This document shows positions 30,326-39,575 of a stretch of DNA of 64,000 nt, piece after piece. Under the pieces are notes generated by a model. The model ran no database searches, was not told where the DNA came from, and was given only the letters and a program-made list of their open reading frames with translations. The stretch lies in contig NC_005295.2 of NCBI RefSeq assembly GCF_000026005.1, forward strand, positions 868,001 through 932,000. Reading direction: 5' to 3'. The DNA is from Ehrlichia ruminantium str. Welgevonden (lineage in GTDB: Bacteria; Pseudomonadota; Alphaproteobacteria; Rickettsiales; Anaplasmataceae). The translations under genes were made by a program, and so were the position numbers. Within the stretch, counting starts at the first letter, position 1. Every line of letters starts with the position of its first letter.

Positions 30326-32728
30326 TTATACATACTTCGCTCGTTCATAAAATATAGGCAACCAAACATTTGGATCATCACCTACCTCTTTTATCAAATC
30401 ATGCAACATTAGCACTGTCTCTGTCCTACCTGATAACACACTGATTATATCCTCAAGTCCACTTAAATTAATTCTAGCAATCACTGCACTAACACCCTGT
30501 TTTACCAGGAAAAACCTAGTACTAGGATCAGTATGTTTTATTAAAGTATATTCTCTCTCAGTTAACATAAACACATTTCTATAAGCACTAGTAGCCTTTA
30601 AATTAGGTAAAAATATTTGAGTAGCAGTTTGCTGTACCAAAGTATCACTAATAGCACTTTTACTAGCATCTTCAACACTCTGAGTAGCAAAAATTACAAA
30701 TGTATTTAACTTTCTTAAAACTTTCAACCAATCTTTTATTTTAGGAGCAAAAACTGGATTATCTATTAAAGCCCATGCCTCATCTAAAACAATAATAGAA
30801 GGAGTACCATCTAAAGAAATACTAATCCTATGAAATAAATACAATAATACAGGAGCAAGAGATACTGGATCTTTTAATAGATGACTCATCTCAAAACCAA
30901 ATACCCTGGATTTATTAAAATCTAATAAATCTTCTTTATTATCAAATATTGCTGCATGAGATCCATCACTATGCCACATAGAGATTGCTCCAGCTAAAGT
31001 ATTAGGACCATCTAAGCCTAAAAATGGCACTAGATTACTTAATACCCGATGTTCCTTCTTTAATTTAAAATTACCTTCAATTGCATCATTAATACGAGTA
31101 ATATCCTCAGAAGTAAGTTTATCATTAAATACAGATATTAGAGATTTAATCCATTCCATTAAAAATGTACGATTATCTGGAGTATCATCAAGATGTAAGG
31201 GATTAAAGCCTGTAAGATGTCTAGGCTCTATAACCATATAAACTCCATCTATCGCTCTGATAAAAATTTCAGCACCATAATCTTTATCAAAAAAGAAAAT
31301 TCTTGGTGAAAATTTCATGGCTTGTGCACATAAAAAGTTCATGAGTACTGTCTTTCCACCACCAGTAGGACCTATAATAGAAGTATGACCAACATCACGA
31401 ATATGAAAGTTAAAGAAGAAAGGAGTACCAGAAGTAGTATCAAATACTGTAACTGCTTCACCCCAATGATTATTAAACTTTTTCCCAACAGGATAGTTAT
31501 GTTGAGATGCAAACCCAGCCATATTTAATGTACTAATTATAGCTTTACGCACCACATATTCAAAATTTCCAGGTAACTGAGCCCAAAATGCTGGCTCTAG
31601 GTTAATTTTTTCTCTTACTGGATATACTCCACAGTTAGACAATTCTGACTCTATTAATGACAATGCATTATCAAGAGTTTTTAAATTTTTTTCTGCACAT
31701 AAAATTGTCAAATGATGTTGTCCAAAAGCAATTCTACCACTAGTAGCATCATCCAAAGCTTGACTTATTTCCACCACTTGTGATACAGCTTTATCAGAAG
31801 ATTGTATCATACGATTTTGCTGGATTTGCATTTTAGTAATAGCACTCTGTCTATTAGTAAAACGAAAAGATTGAGTAATAATCAATTCATAAGGCAACTG
31901 CAAAAATGCATCTAGCATACCAGCAGAAGTAGTTTGACCATATTCTTTTAAACTAATTAATCCAGCATACTTACACTCATTATGGCCTACAATTTGTATT
32001 GTCTTATGACCAAAGTATAACCTATGCATAGGCAAGTACCGTGATACATCACCCATAGGAAATAATGCATATTGAAAAGAACCACAGTTTACTATTTGCA
32101 ACAAAAATTCCATGATCTCAGAAAATACCCCATGTTTGGTTTCTCTAATACCTAAAATTTTAGGCATATAGTTACGTAGACTTGTAAATACACGATTTGT
32201 CACTTCATCTAAATCTTCAGAAATAGCATGCAAATCCTTCATCCTTGCTTCTTGCGCAGCACCTTTTCCAAACTTATCAAGGATACTAGAAAGAAATTCC
32301 ATTCCTTTTTTGCCACCTTCCCTAACTATTGTAATATACAAATCATTAGTAAAAGACTGTTTTGTTGCATGCTTTTCCCTCCATTTTACATTTACATAGT
32401 TTGCAAATGAACTAGATACCTTATCACTAGCGAAACCTTCTGTAAAAGCATTCCTTCTACGTCTAATTATATGAAAATACAAACCAAAAGATGAAGATGA
32501 TATACTTCTTAACATTTGATTACGAATAGAATTTTGTATAGATAAATCTTCATCGTCAGCAGTTTCAAACGCATATCCAGACAATTTAATAACCTTAAGC
32601 ATTGACCCATCTTTTGTCATCAATGTAGAAGAATTCCAATGCTCACTATAAGGAATAAAATTAGACTCATGATATTCCCGAGCTATTATTTTTCTTTTTT
32701 TTGTTTGCAACCTATTTAGCTTTAACAT
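30326..32728 (-). CDS. virB4: Type IV secretion ATPase VirB4
   Basis: AAA+-type ATPase at the inner membrane that powers pilus assembly and substrate transfer. The 800-residue protein has the CagE/TrbE/VirB N-terminal domain, Walker A GPTGGGKT near residue 453, Walker B IIVLDEAWALI near 646 and the downstream FATQSVEDASKS sensor region. I choose the ATG at 32728: it overlaps the virB3 stop in the classic TGATG arrangement, so translation of the two is coupled; a GTG one codon earlier is possible. It is followed after 38 bp by virB6-1. Confidence 0.96.
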   Translation of the reverse strand: MLKLNRLQTKKRKIIAREYHESNFIPYSEHWNSSTLMTKDGSMLKVIKLSGYAFETADDEDLSIQNSIRNQMLRSISSSSFGLYFHIIRRRRNAFTEGFASDKVSSSFANYVNVKWREKHATKQSFTNDLYITIVREGGKKGMEFLSSILDKFGKGAAQEARMKDLHAISEDLDEVTNRVFTSLRNYMPKILGIRETKHGVFSEIMEFLLQIVNCGSFQYALFPMGDVSRYLPMHRLYFGHKTIQIVGHNECKYAGLISLKEYGQTTSAGMLDAFLQLPYELIITQSFRFTNRQSAITKMQIQQNRMIQSSDKAVSQVVEISQALDDATSGRIAFGQHHLTILCAEKNLKTLDNALSLIESELSNCGVYPVREKINLEPAFWAQLPGNFEYVVRKAIISTLNMAGFASQHNYPVGKKFNNHWGEAVTVFDTTSGTPFFFNFHIRDVGHTSIIGPTGGGKTVLMNFLCAQAMKFSPRIFFFDKDYGAEIFIRAIDGVYMVIEPRHLTGFNPLHLDDTPDNRTFLMEWIKSLISVFNDKLTSEDITRINDAIEGNFKLKKEHRVLSNLVPFLGLDGPNTLAGAISMWHSDGSHAAIFDNKEDLLDFNKSRVFGFEMSHLLKDPVSLAPVLLYLFHRISISLDGTPSIIVLDEAWALIDNPVFAPKIKDWLKVLRKLNTFVIFATQSVEDASKSAISDTLVQQTATQIFLPNLKATSAYRNVFMLTEREYTLIKHTDPSTRFFLVKQGVSAVIARINLSGLEDIISVLSGRTETVLMLHDLIKEVGDDPNVWLPIFYERAKYV

Positions 32729-33021
32729 CACATCACATCATAAGAATTAGCATTATGATAAAACCTATTTAAACATTTACTACACTTCTTCATTCTCAGC
32801 ATAAATAATTCTAAGAATAATGGCTCTTTTGATGAAGCTAAGAAACCTATACCATGTATACCTGGCCCTAAAATGAACAATGCTCTAAAATCATTAGTAT
32901 ACATAAATAGCATTATGCAAATCATAAAATTTAACATAGCAAATATATAGCTAACACCAAATAACATTGTAGGACGTGTCAAACCCTTAAATAACTGATC
33001 TGCTTTAACAGTACCTGCCAT
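32728..33021 (-). CDS. virB3: Type IV secretion inner-membrane protein VirB3
   Basis: A 97-residue small membrane protein that partners VirB4 in the inner-membrane platform. MAGTVKADQLFKGLTRPTML is the typical polar N-terminus with the L-x-RP-x-M motif, followed by one or two membrane helices (FGVSYIFAMLNFMICIMLFM). The ATG at 33021 is preferred; a GTG two codons upstream would add two residues. The stop codon shares a base with the virB4 ATG. The upstream neighbour is sodB, 388 bp away, the conserved Ehrlichia/Anaplasma order. Confidence 0.94.
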   Translation of the reverse strand: MAGTVKADQLFKGLTRPTMLFGVSYIFAMLNFMICIMLFMYTNDFRALFILGPGIHGIGFLASSKEPLFLELFMLRMKKCSKCLNRFYHNANSYDVM

Positions 33022-33409
33022 AAACACATAACCAAAATAAAAATATATTAGTGATCCTAAGCCTTAACGTGCAAACACTAACACAAAAATGTTTAAATAC
33101 AATACCTATAACGGCACACAACAATTAAAGTAACAATAACAATTTAATAAAACATTAAATCAGAATTATTTATCATAATTAATAAATTCCTTTCATTAAT
33201 AATTCACCACATATACCAACTATAGCATTATTTACTAACTACAAAAATATCTGAAAAAATAGATTAAAAAACTAATAAAATCAAAATTACCTAATTAAAA
33301 CACTATTACACTAAATTAATACTTAAAATATCATAATAAAAATTAAAACTCTATAAGTAAATTAAACAATAGTAGAAAATAATGTAAAATTAGCATCTTA
33401 GGAAAATAT
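33022..33409. other. sodB-virB3 intergenic region
   Basis: A 388-bp AT-rich stretch with no gene. In related Ehrlichia sodB and the downstream vir genes are reported as one transcript, so this region would be transcribed through; an internal promoter cannot be excluded. No terminator hairpin is visible. Confidence 0.4.
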
Positions 33410-34042
33410 TTATTTAACATTATCAATACATTGAGAAAATCTTTGAGATGCAAAATCCCAATTAACTAAATGTTTTAAAAATATTTCTATATAATTTTGA
33501 CGAACATTAAAGTAATCTAAATAATAAGCGTGTTCCCATACATCCATAGTCAGTAATGGGTATGTATCAGGATATTGAGTAATAGGAGTATCACCATTAG
33601 CTGTACACAAAATTTTAAGTTTTTGCTCTACAGTATCAAAAACCAACCATACCCATCCACTACCAAAATGACCTTTTCCAGCTTCAGTAAAAGCATTATT
33701 AAACTTTTCAACACTTTCAAAATCTTTATTTATTCTATCTAATAACTCTCCTTTAGGCGTAACAACACCATTCTTTGTTATAGATTGCCAATAAAAATTA
33801 TGATTCCATACTTGACCAGCATTATTAAATATTGATCTAGTTGCTAAATCACTATGTGTAGCTTTAATAACCGCAGGTAAATCTTCATTCGTACAGGTAC
33901 AGAAATCAGTCCCTGCAACAAGATTATTTAAAGCATTTACATAACCTTGATGATGCTTTCCATAGTGATAATTCAACACATTAGCACTCAAATATGGGGC
34001 TAAATCATCTTTTTGATAAGGCAGTTCTGGCAAAGTAAACAT
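33410..34042 (-). CDS. sodB: Iron superoxide dismutase
   Basis: Converts superoxide to oxygen and hydrogen peroxide, protecting the intracellular bacterium from host and respiratory oxidants. The 210-residue protein has the four metal ligands: His26 in NYHYGKHHQGY, a second His in QVWNHNFYW, and Asp and His in DVWEHAYYLDY. GHFGSGWVWL is the Fe/Mn-SOD family motif. I start at the ATG at 34042, preceded by GGAGGG, the strongest ribosome binding site in the window, rather than at an in-frame TTG four codons upstream. It heads the type IV secretion cluster, as in other Ehrlichia and Anaplasma, which would tie secretion gene expression to that of the dismutase. Confidence 0.96.
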   Translation of the reverse strand: MFTLPELPYQKDDLAPYLSANVLNYHYGKHHQGYVNALNNLVAGTDFCTCTNEDLPAVIKATHSDLATRSIFNNAGQVWNHNFYWQSITKNGVVTPKGELLDRINKDFESVEKFNNAFTEAGKGHFGSGWVWLVFDTVEQKLKILCTANGDTPITQYPDTYPLLTMDVWEHAYYLDYFNVRQNYIEIFLKHLVNWDFASQRFSQCIDNVK

Positions 34043-34306
34043 ATATCCCTCCAAATTAATTATTAACTATATAATAAATAGAATATTAAAATGCTGACAC
34101 AAATAATTTTTAAATGTATATCGAACAAAAAATTATATCTTTAAAATACGATAACATTATACAAAATATATGTACATATACTAGAAATTAAAAAAATAAT
34201 GCTAAATTAATATATTTATTTTATATAAAAACACTTTTAATATAAATGAATCATAGATAAAATTAAAGGTCATCATTAATAGTACGATATTACATTTATA
34301 AATAAC
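34043..34306. promoter_or_regulatory. Divergent control region of sodB-vir operon and pstA
   Basis: A 264-bp gap between divergent starts that should hold the promoter of the sodB-virB3-virB4-virB6 cluster and that of pstA. Reverse-strand TATAAT-like hexamers occur at 34132-34137 and near 34157, but none has a good -35 box at 17 nt, so I do not assign one. In E. chaffeensis a regulator (EcxR) is reported to act on the virB/D operons; I cannot identify its site. Confidence 0.4.
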
Positions 34307-35569
34307 ATGCACATACAAAAAAAGTTAGGTAAACTATTAAAGCACCGTCATATTGCATCTCGTGTATCCTTGAAAAATAGGAAAGATCGTATCTTATCAA
34401 TCTTATCAATGAGTGCATTAATTTCTTCATTAGGAATATTATTTTTAATTTTAGGTAGTATTATCAACAATGGTTACAATGCATTAACAGCAACAGAAAT
34501 TTTATTACCAATCACCATAAATAAAAGTACTACAGCTGATAATATGGCACTAAGAGGTATCCTTATAGACTCTATTCATAAATCTTTAGAGACATTATTT
34601 TCAGATGTTGTAGATATTTCAGACCCTAACAATAAAAACACTATATACAGTATCATAAGCGACACTGCACACCACAACTTAGCAGACTTTATATACAAAA
34701 ACCCAGAAACCACCACATTTAAAATGTGGTTTAAATCTTCCACCACATTTAATAGAATTATCAAACAAAAAAACACATATAACAAAGTATACTCAGCAAT
34801 CATCACAAAACTACAGAATGAAAATTTAATAAAACAATCATTCAACAATGCTTTATTTATTAAATATAACTCTAGATCTCCTGAAAGTAGCGGAATAATT
34901 GGATCATTAATAGGATCTATTTTTTCAATCATCATATGTTTAACATTTGCAGTACCAATTGGGATCACATCCGGCATATGCCTAAATGAACTAATACCTA
35001 AAAATAGGATATCTTATATAATAGAAGTCAGTATCACAAATCTTGCAGCGGTTCCATCAATAATATTTGGTATTTTAGGATTAGCAATCTACATAAATAT
35101 TTTCAAAATACCACGCTCATCATCTTTTATAGGTGGTCTAACTTTATCATTAATGATGTTACCAAATTTAGTAATAGCAACAAAACAAGCTTTAACAGCA
35201 GTTCCATCATCTGTAAAAGATGCTGCATTTTCACTAGGAGCATCAAATATGCAAGTTATTATGCATCATTCGTTCCCGTTAGCCTTACCTGGAATTATGC
35301 AAGGTGTCATTTTAAGTATAGCTAGGATATTAGGTGAATCATCTCCACTTATTATGATAGGTATGGTAGCATTCATTGTTGACATACCTAAAAATTTTCT
35401 TGACCCAACAACAGTGTTACCTGTACAAATATATATGTGGGCAAGTAACCCACACATTGAATTTATACAATTAGCTGCAATTGCAATAGTAGCACTATTA
35501 TTAATATTACTAATTTTGAACCTTATCGTAACCTTTATAAGAAAGAAATTTGATTACTTTATTTTCTAA
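34307..35569 (+). CDS. pstA: Phosphate ABC transporter permease PstA
   Basis: Membrane subunit of the high-affinity phosphate importer, working with PstC, PstB and PstS. The 420-residue protein has an N-terminal cytoplasmic segment, one membrane helix near 35-60, a periplasmic loop of roughly 130 residues, then five helices. The C-terminal half carries the ABC-permease coupling motif around VKDAAFSLGASNMQVIMHHS, followed by LPGIMQGVILSIARILGESS, diagnostic for PstA/PstC. The large periplasmic loop and the N-terminal extension are longer than in enteric PstA (about 296 residues) but are usual in alphaproteobacteria. The ATG at 34307 is used. The other pst genes are not nearby. Confidence 0.92.
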   Translation: MHIQKKLGKLLKHRHIASRVSLKNRKDRILSILSMSALISSLGILFLILGSIINNGYNALTATEILLPITINKSTTADNMALRGILIDSIHKSLETLFSDVVDISDPNNKNTIYSIISDTAHHNLADFIYKNPETTTFKMWFKSSTTFNRIIKQKNTYNKVYSAIITKLQNENLIKQSFNNALFIKYNSRSPESSGIIGSLIGSIFSIIICLTFAVPIGITSGICLNELIPKNRISYIIEVSITNLAAVPSIIFGILGLAIYINIFKIPRSSSFIGGLTLSLMMLPNLVIATKQALTAVPSSVKDAAFSLGASNMQVIMHHSFPLALPGIMQGVILSIARILGESSPLIMIGMVAFIVDIPKNFLDPTTVLPVQIYMWASNPHIEFIQLAAIAIVALLLILLILNLIVTFIRKKFDYFIF

Positions 35570-36219
35570 TATCCATTATAACAAGCTATACAAAAAAGCT
35601 TTAAGTTTAAATTGAATTTACCTAATAATAAAAGGAATATTTAATAATCTATTAACACCATTATTTGTAAATTTTTATACCCTTACAATATATTATCTAC
35701 AGTAATCAGATACATAAAAATACAAACACATATATCTATATTCTAATCATAGAATATAAGCTTATGTTAAAACATATAATATTATTCTATACATACTGTA
35801 TATTTTTTAATTAAGTAATTTATCGGTATTACAACTACTCATTCACAAACTATATACAAAACATAAAATAGTCACCAAGTTACAGATAATTTATTAATTA
35901 TCACTCTCAGTACTATAAATACATTAAAATAACTGAAATATAACCTAAGCATTTTTCATTAATTTATTATTATTGTTTACAATACTACCAGTGAAACTAG
36001 ATTTCCGATTTGTATTGAAAAATATACAACAGAATAATATGCTATTTTAATATAACATTATTATGAATTATAAAAGTATTTCATGCCACTTACATCAATT
36101 TATAACATTATTAAACTTATCAGTTTTATAAAAATATCTATTGAATTAATTAAAACTATCTTGTTAAAGCAGCACTTCTTTAAGTATAAAAAGTTATTAA
36201 ATATATCTTAAATATACTA
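35570..36219. other. AT-rich spacer, no gene seen
   Basis: About 650 bp after pstA with stops in all frames. A weak hairpin (AAGCT, loop, AGCTT near 35582-35601) lies just after the pstA stop but lacks a T-tract. Nothing else is recognisable. Confidence 0.4.
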
Positions 36220-36320
36220 TGATAAATATTAATTATGATATTGAGACACTAGATAGTACTTTACATAAACATTCAGGTCATGATTTTCAGCAGTAACGCA
36301 AGACTATGCTAGTTCTCATC
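36220..36320 (+). pseudogene. Decayed fragment of virB6-4
   Basis: This stretch encodes NINYDIETLDSTLHKHSGHD, then FQQ and, after a one-base deletion, VTQDYASSH. It matches virB6-4 residues about 1081-1114 (NYDIDRLDSALHKHLGHD, VTQDYANSH), encoded on the opposite strand at about 16999-17099. Over 101 positions I count the one-base deletion and roughly a dozen substitutions. There is no start codon and the frame is broken, so it is a dead copy lying 19 kb from its source and inverted relative to it. Confidence 0.9.
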
Positions 36321-36477
36321 AACTTTATACTTACTATGCATTATAACTGGTAGCCAACAAGCAAACAGGCTAAAAAACATCTATTTAAAATATCAACTTA
36401 CACAAACAAAAAATTGTTTAATAGAATACTATCTATCTTTCCATAATCAAAGAATAGTATACTCATTTTTTAAATAA
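36313..36477 (+). pseudogene. Possible coding remnant next to the virB6-4 fragment
   Basis: A 54-codon open stretch without a start codon, ending in TAA at 36477. It begins with a hydrophobic run reading STLYLLCIITGSQQANR, reminiscent of a signal or lipoprotein leader with the Cys lost, then a polar KN-rich part. It overlaps the end of the virB6-4 fragment, so the region looks like a patchwork of gene scraps. Chance is not excluded. Confidence 0.25.
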
Positions 36478-37281
36478 AAATACATATAATCAGAGAGTTA
36501 TACATGAAACTCTAATATTTACTTTAATAAGATATGAAAATTATCACTAGACATATTTATTTACAATAATATACACACTATCTAAACTGAACCTACACCT
36601 GTTATTAAAGATTTAAAGATAAAAAAACTTATATAATAAGGAAGTTATGTATATAACTTAAATCTTGAGTTTAATAAAATATAAAAATTACTACCAAGTA
36701 AATTTATTAGTAAAAATACGTGCACTATATAGAATTTAAATTCACAATTTCAGTATATAAATATTAAAAACACATATAATAAAGTAGTTATACTTATAAC
36801 TTAAATATTTTTTAATAAGATATGAAAATTATCACCAAACATATTTATTGACAATAATATACACACTATCTAAACTGAACCTACACTTATTATTAAAGAT
36901 AAAAAAACTCATATAATAAGGAAGTTACGTGTATAACTTAAATCTTGAGTTTAATAAAATATAAAAATTACTACCAAATAAATTTATTAGTAAAAATACG
37001 TGCACTATATAGAATTTAAATCCACAATTTCAGTATATAAATATTAAAAATACATATAACAAAGTAGTTATACTTATAACTTAAATATTTTTTAATAAGA
37101 TATGAAAATTATCACCAAACATATTTATTGACAATAATATGCACACTATCTAAACCGCACCTACACTTATTATTAAAGATAAAAAAACTTATATAATAAG
37201 AAAGTTATATGTATAACTTAAATTTTGACTTTAATAAAATATAAAAATTACAATCAAGTAAATTTATTAGTAAAAATACGT
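36477..37281. repeat. Tandem repeat, 280-288-bp unit, about 2.8 copies, abutting tRNA-Arg
   Basis: The anchor ttatcac within gaaaattatcac occurs at 36541, 36829 and 37109 (spacings 288 and 280). Each unit contains tagtaaaaatacgtgcact; in the third unit this phrase runs directly into the tRNA-Arg gene, while in the first two it continues as a sequence weakly resembling the tRNA 3' end (about 15 of 25 positions). The array therefore seems to have grown from the downstream flank and 3' end of the tRNA gene. Confidence 0.85.
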
Positions 37282-37353
37282 GCACTTAGCAGGATTTGAA
37301 CCTGCGACCTTTACCTCCGGAGGGTAATGCTCTGTCCACTAAGCTATAAGTGC
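37282..37353 (-). tRNA. tRNA-Arg (anticodon CCG)
   Basis: The reverse strand folds into a full cloverleaf of 72 nt: acceptor GCACTTA with TAAGTGC, D stem GCTT with GAGC, anticodon stem TTACC with GGTAA around loop CTCCGGA (anticodon CCG, reading CGG), and T arm GCAGG-TTCGAAT-CCTGC. CCA is not encoded. It lies in the minus direction, and its 3' end touches the tandem repeat array described at 36477-37281. Confidence 0.95.
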
Positions 37354-38310
37354 AAAAAATCAAATAATTTATAAATATACTAAATAAGACTATAAGCATA
37401 TAAAAAAATAACATTTTCAAAATTGCGTACTTAATATAACTCAATATTTCAACAATATTTATAATTAAAATTCTTTCCTCTATATACACTATTTCATTTT
37501 TTATTAGAGAATTTACTTATCAGATTTTCCATCACGTAAGGTATTTCAATTAATGAGAAAATCATAATAGCACAATCATATGTGCTAAATTCCTATAGCT
37601 ATTTATACACAATAAAAACTATTCTTACTATACATAAAGTACTGACCTTTTATTGCAAAATATTGAACATATATTTACATTACTAAATATTTTAATACTG
37701 CTATAATAGCACAATTGTAAATTTTTAATCTATAAACTGTTCATAATAAATTTAAAACTAGATATATAAAATACCAACTCTCCACCAGAAACTACTAATA
37801 CACGTACTTGTAATTCAGAAAATTAGATACTAAAATAAGGCTATTTATTTCAATATAAAATTAACAAGACAATCATATTTTAACTATTATACAACATAAG
37901 ACTTGTTATTTCACTAATCACAACATTTTCTCTTCAAAAATACTTAATATATATTGATTATCAAAAATTATATATCCCTATAGATAAAGTACCAACCATA
38001 AAATAGAAAATATCATAAGTATTTGATTTGTTAATTTCTATACTACATTGTCATGGTTAATTATACTTCTCAGCCATTTCTATAGAACAATTTATAATGC
38101 CAGTATCAATTATTTCTCTTAACATTAACACTATTTGACTAATAATAGATGTAACCAATATCAACTCAAATGTATACCTACAAAAAAATACTTATTAAAC
38201 TCATATTCATAATAATAAAACTTATAAGTTATGGATTATATAAGTGATACTTTAAAAATATAGTATACAGCTATATATATTTTTCTTTCCTTTGACTACA
38301 CACTTTATAC
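37354..38310. other. AT-rich spacer with one possible gene scrap
   Basis: About 950 bp between the tRNA and the 3' end of lipA. Apart from the coding-like stretch at 38057-38191 listed separately I see no gene, RNA or repeat. Confidence 0.4.
38057..38191 (-). pseudogene. Possible 3'-end remnant of an unidentified gene
   Basis: On the reverse strand about 44 codons stay open after a stop and end with REIIDTGIINCSIEMAEKYN then TAA. There is no ATG, GTG or TTG at a sensible place. The last 20 codons use Glu, Gly, Asp and Ala more than expected from random DNA of this composition. The parent gene is not recognised. It may be another copied gene end, or chance. Confidence 0.25.
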
Positions 38311-39189
38311 TTATGTATACATAGCAGCACGATTTTTTTTAAGTCTCTGAAAATCCTCTTCTGCATGATATGAAGATCTAACTAAAGGACCAGAAGCAAC
38401 CATTAAAAATCCTTTGGAATACGCAACATATTTATAATGATCAAATTCCTCTGGAGTAACATACCTATCAACTACAGCATGTTTAGAAGTAGGCTGTAAA
38501 TATTGACCAATTACTATAAAATCAACATCTGCCGACCTTAAATCATCCATAACTTGGTATATCTCTTCTTTTAGTTCTCCCAATCCTACCATTATACCTG
38601 ACTTAGTAAATATTCTAGGGTTTTTCTGCTTTATTGTTTTTAGCAAATATAAAGAATGAAAATAACGTGCTTTTGGTCTAATCTTAGCATACAGCCTTGG
38701 TACTGTTTCTACATTATGATTATACACATCAGGAAATGCTTTAGCAATTTTATCAATTGCATCATGTTTATTTAAAAAATCTGGAGTTAATATTTCAATA
38801 GTGACATTACTATCCCTTTTGCGTATTTCTTCTATACATTCTACAAAATGCCCAGCACCACCATCTTCTAAGTCATCTCGATCCACAGATGTAATTACAA
38901 CATGCTGTAACTTCAACGAACTAACAGCTTTAGCCAAACTTTGAGGCTCATGAGGATCCAACTTATCAGGAATCCCAGAAGCAACATTACAAAATGCACA
39001 TGCTCTAGTACATGTAGAACCTAAAATCATCACTGTAGCATGTTTTTTATTCCAACACTCACCAATATTAGGACATGCAGCTTCTTCACATACTGTATTC
39101 AGTTTATGCAACTTCATTAAATTGCGCATTTCATAAAAAGCACTACCTGTAGGCATCTTTACCTTTAACCAATCAGGCTTACTTTTCAT
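38311..39189 (-). CDS. lipA: Lipoyl synthase
   Basis: Radical-SAM enzyme that inserts two sulfur atoms into octanoyl groups on 2-oxoacid dehydrogenase E2 subunits and GcvH. The 292-residue protein has the auxiliary cluster cysteines Cys34, Cys39 and Cys45 in [12 protein letters not shown], the SAM cluster motif Cys60-x3-Cys64-x2-Cys67 in CTRACAFC, and the C-terminal RSSYHAEE, whose Ser ligates the auxiliary cluster. The ATG at 39189 gives the expected N-terminus ([10 protein letters not shown]). A 149-bp internal segment (38720-38868, residues about 107-156) has been copied to 39429-39575 just upstream; the gene itself is intact. Confidence 0.97.
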
Positions 39190-39225
39190 ATCGCAAATTT
39201 AGAAATCAAGTTTTACTACCTACTC

Positions 39226-39254
39226 AGGATAATTAATACTTACAATTCTGTCAA
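39226..39254 (-). promoter_or_regulatory. Candidate lipA promoter
   Basis: On the reverse strand a perfect TTGACA (39249-39254) is followed after 17 nt by TATCCT (39226-39231), four of six matches to the -10 box. Its distance of 37 bp from the lipA ATG is plausible. Confidence 0.5.
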
Positions 39255-39428
39255 GAAAATGACTTCTTACCAACTCTATAATAAATACAAATAACTATAA
39301 GTAGAACTTTCTGTCTCATGATAACTTGTTCTTAATTCATTACAATAATTAACATTTTTTACTTTATAATAAGTAAATTTATTATTTCAAAAGAGAGTCA
39401 GTATACTACATAACAACCTAAAATCTTC

Positions 39429-39575
39429 TTATACACCAGGAAATGCTTTAGCAATTTTATCAATTGCATCATGTTTATTTAAAAAATCTGGAGTTAATAT
39501 TTCAATAGTGACATTACTATCCCTTTTGCGTATTTCTTCTATACATTCTACAAAATGCCCAGCACTACCATCTTC
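39429..39575 (-). pseudogene. Duplicated internal segment of lipA
   Basis: This 147-bp stretch is a direct-orientation copy of lipA 38720-38868. I find one two-base deletion near its left end and one substitution (cagcaccacc to cagcactacc); all else is identical. It covers lipA codons about 107-156, has no start or stop of its own and cannot make a protein. The near identity implies a recent event about 700 bp from its source. Confidence 0.95.

Noticed and set aside
36477-37353. An integrated element at the tRNA-Arg 3' end
   Set aside because: There is no integrase, and the repeated DNA is non-coding and tandem rather than one island bounded by direct repeats of the tRNA end.
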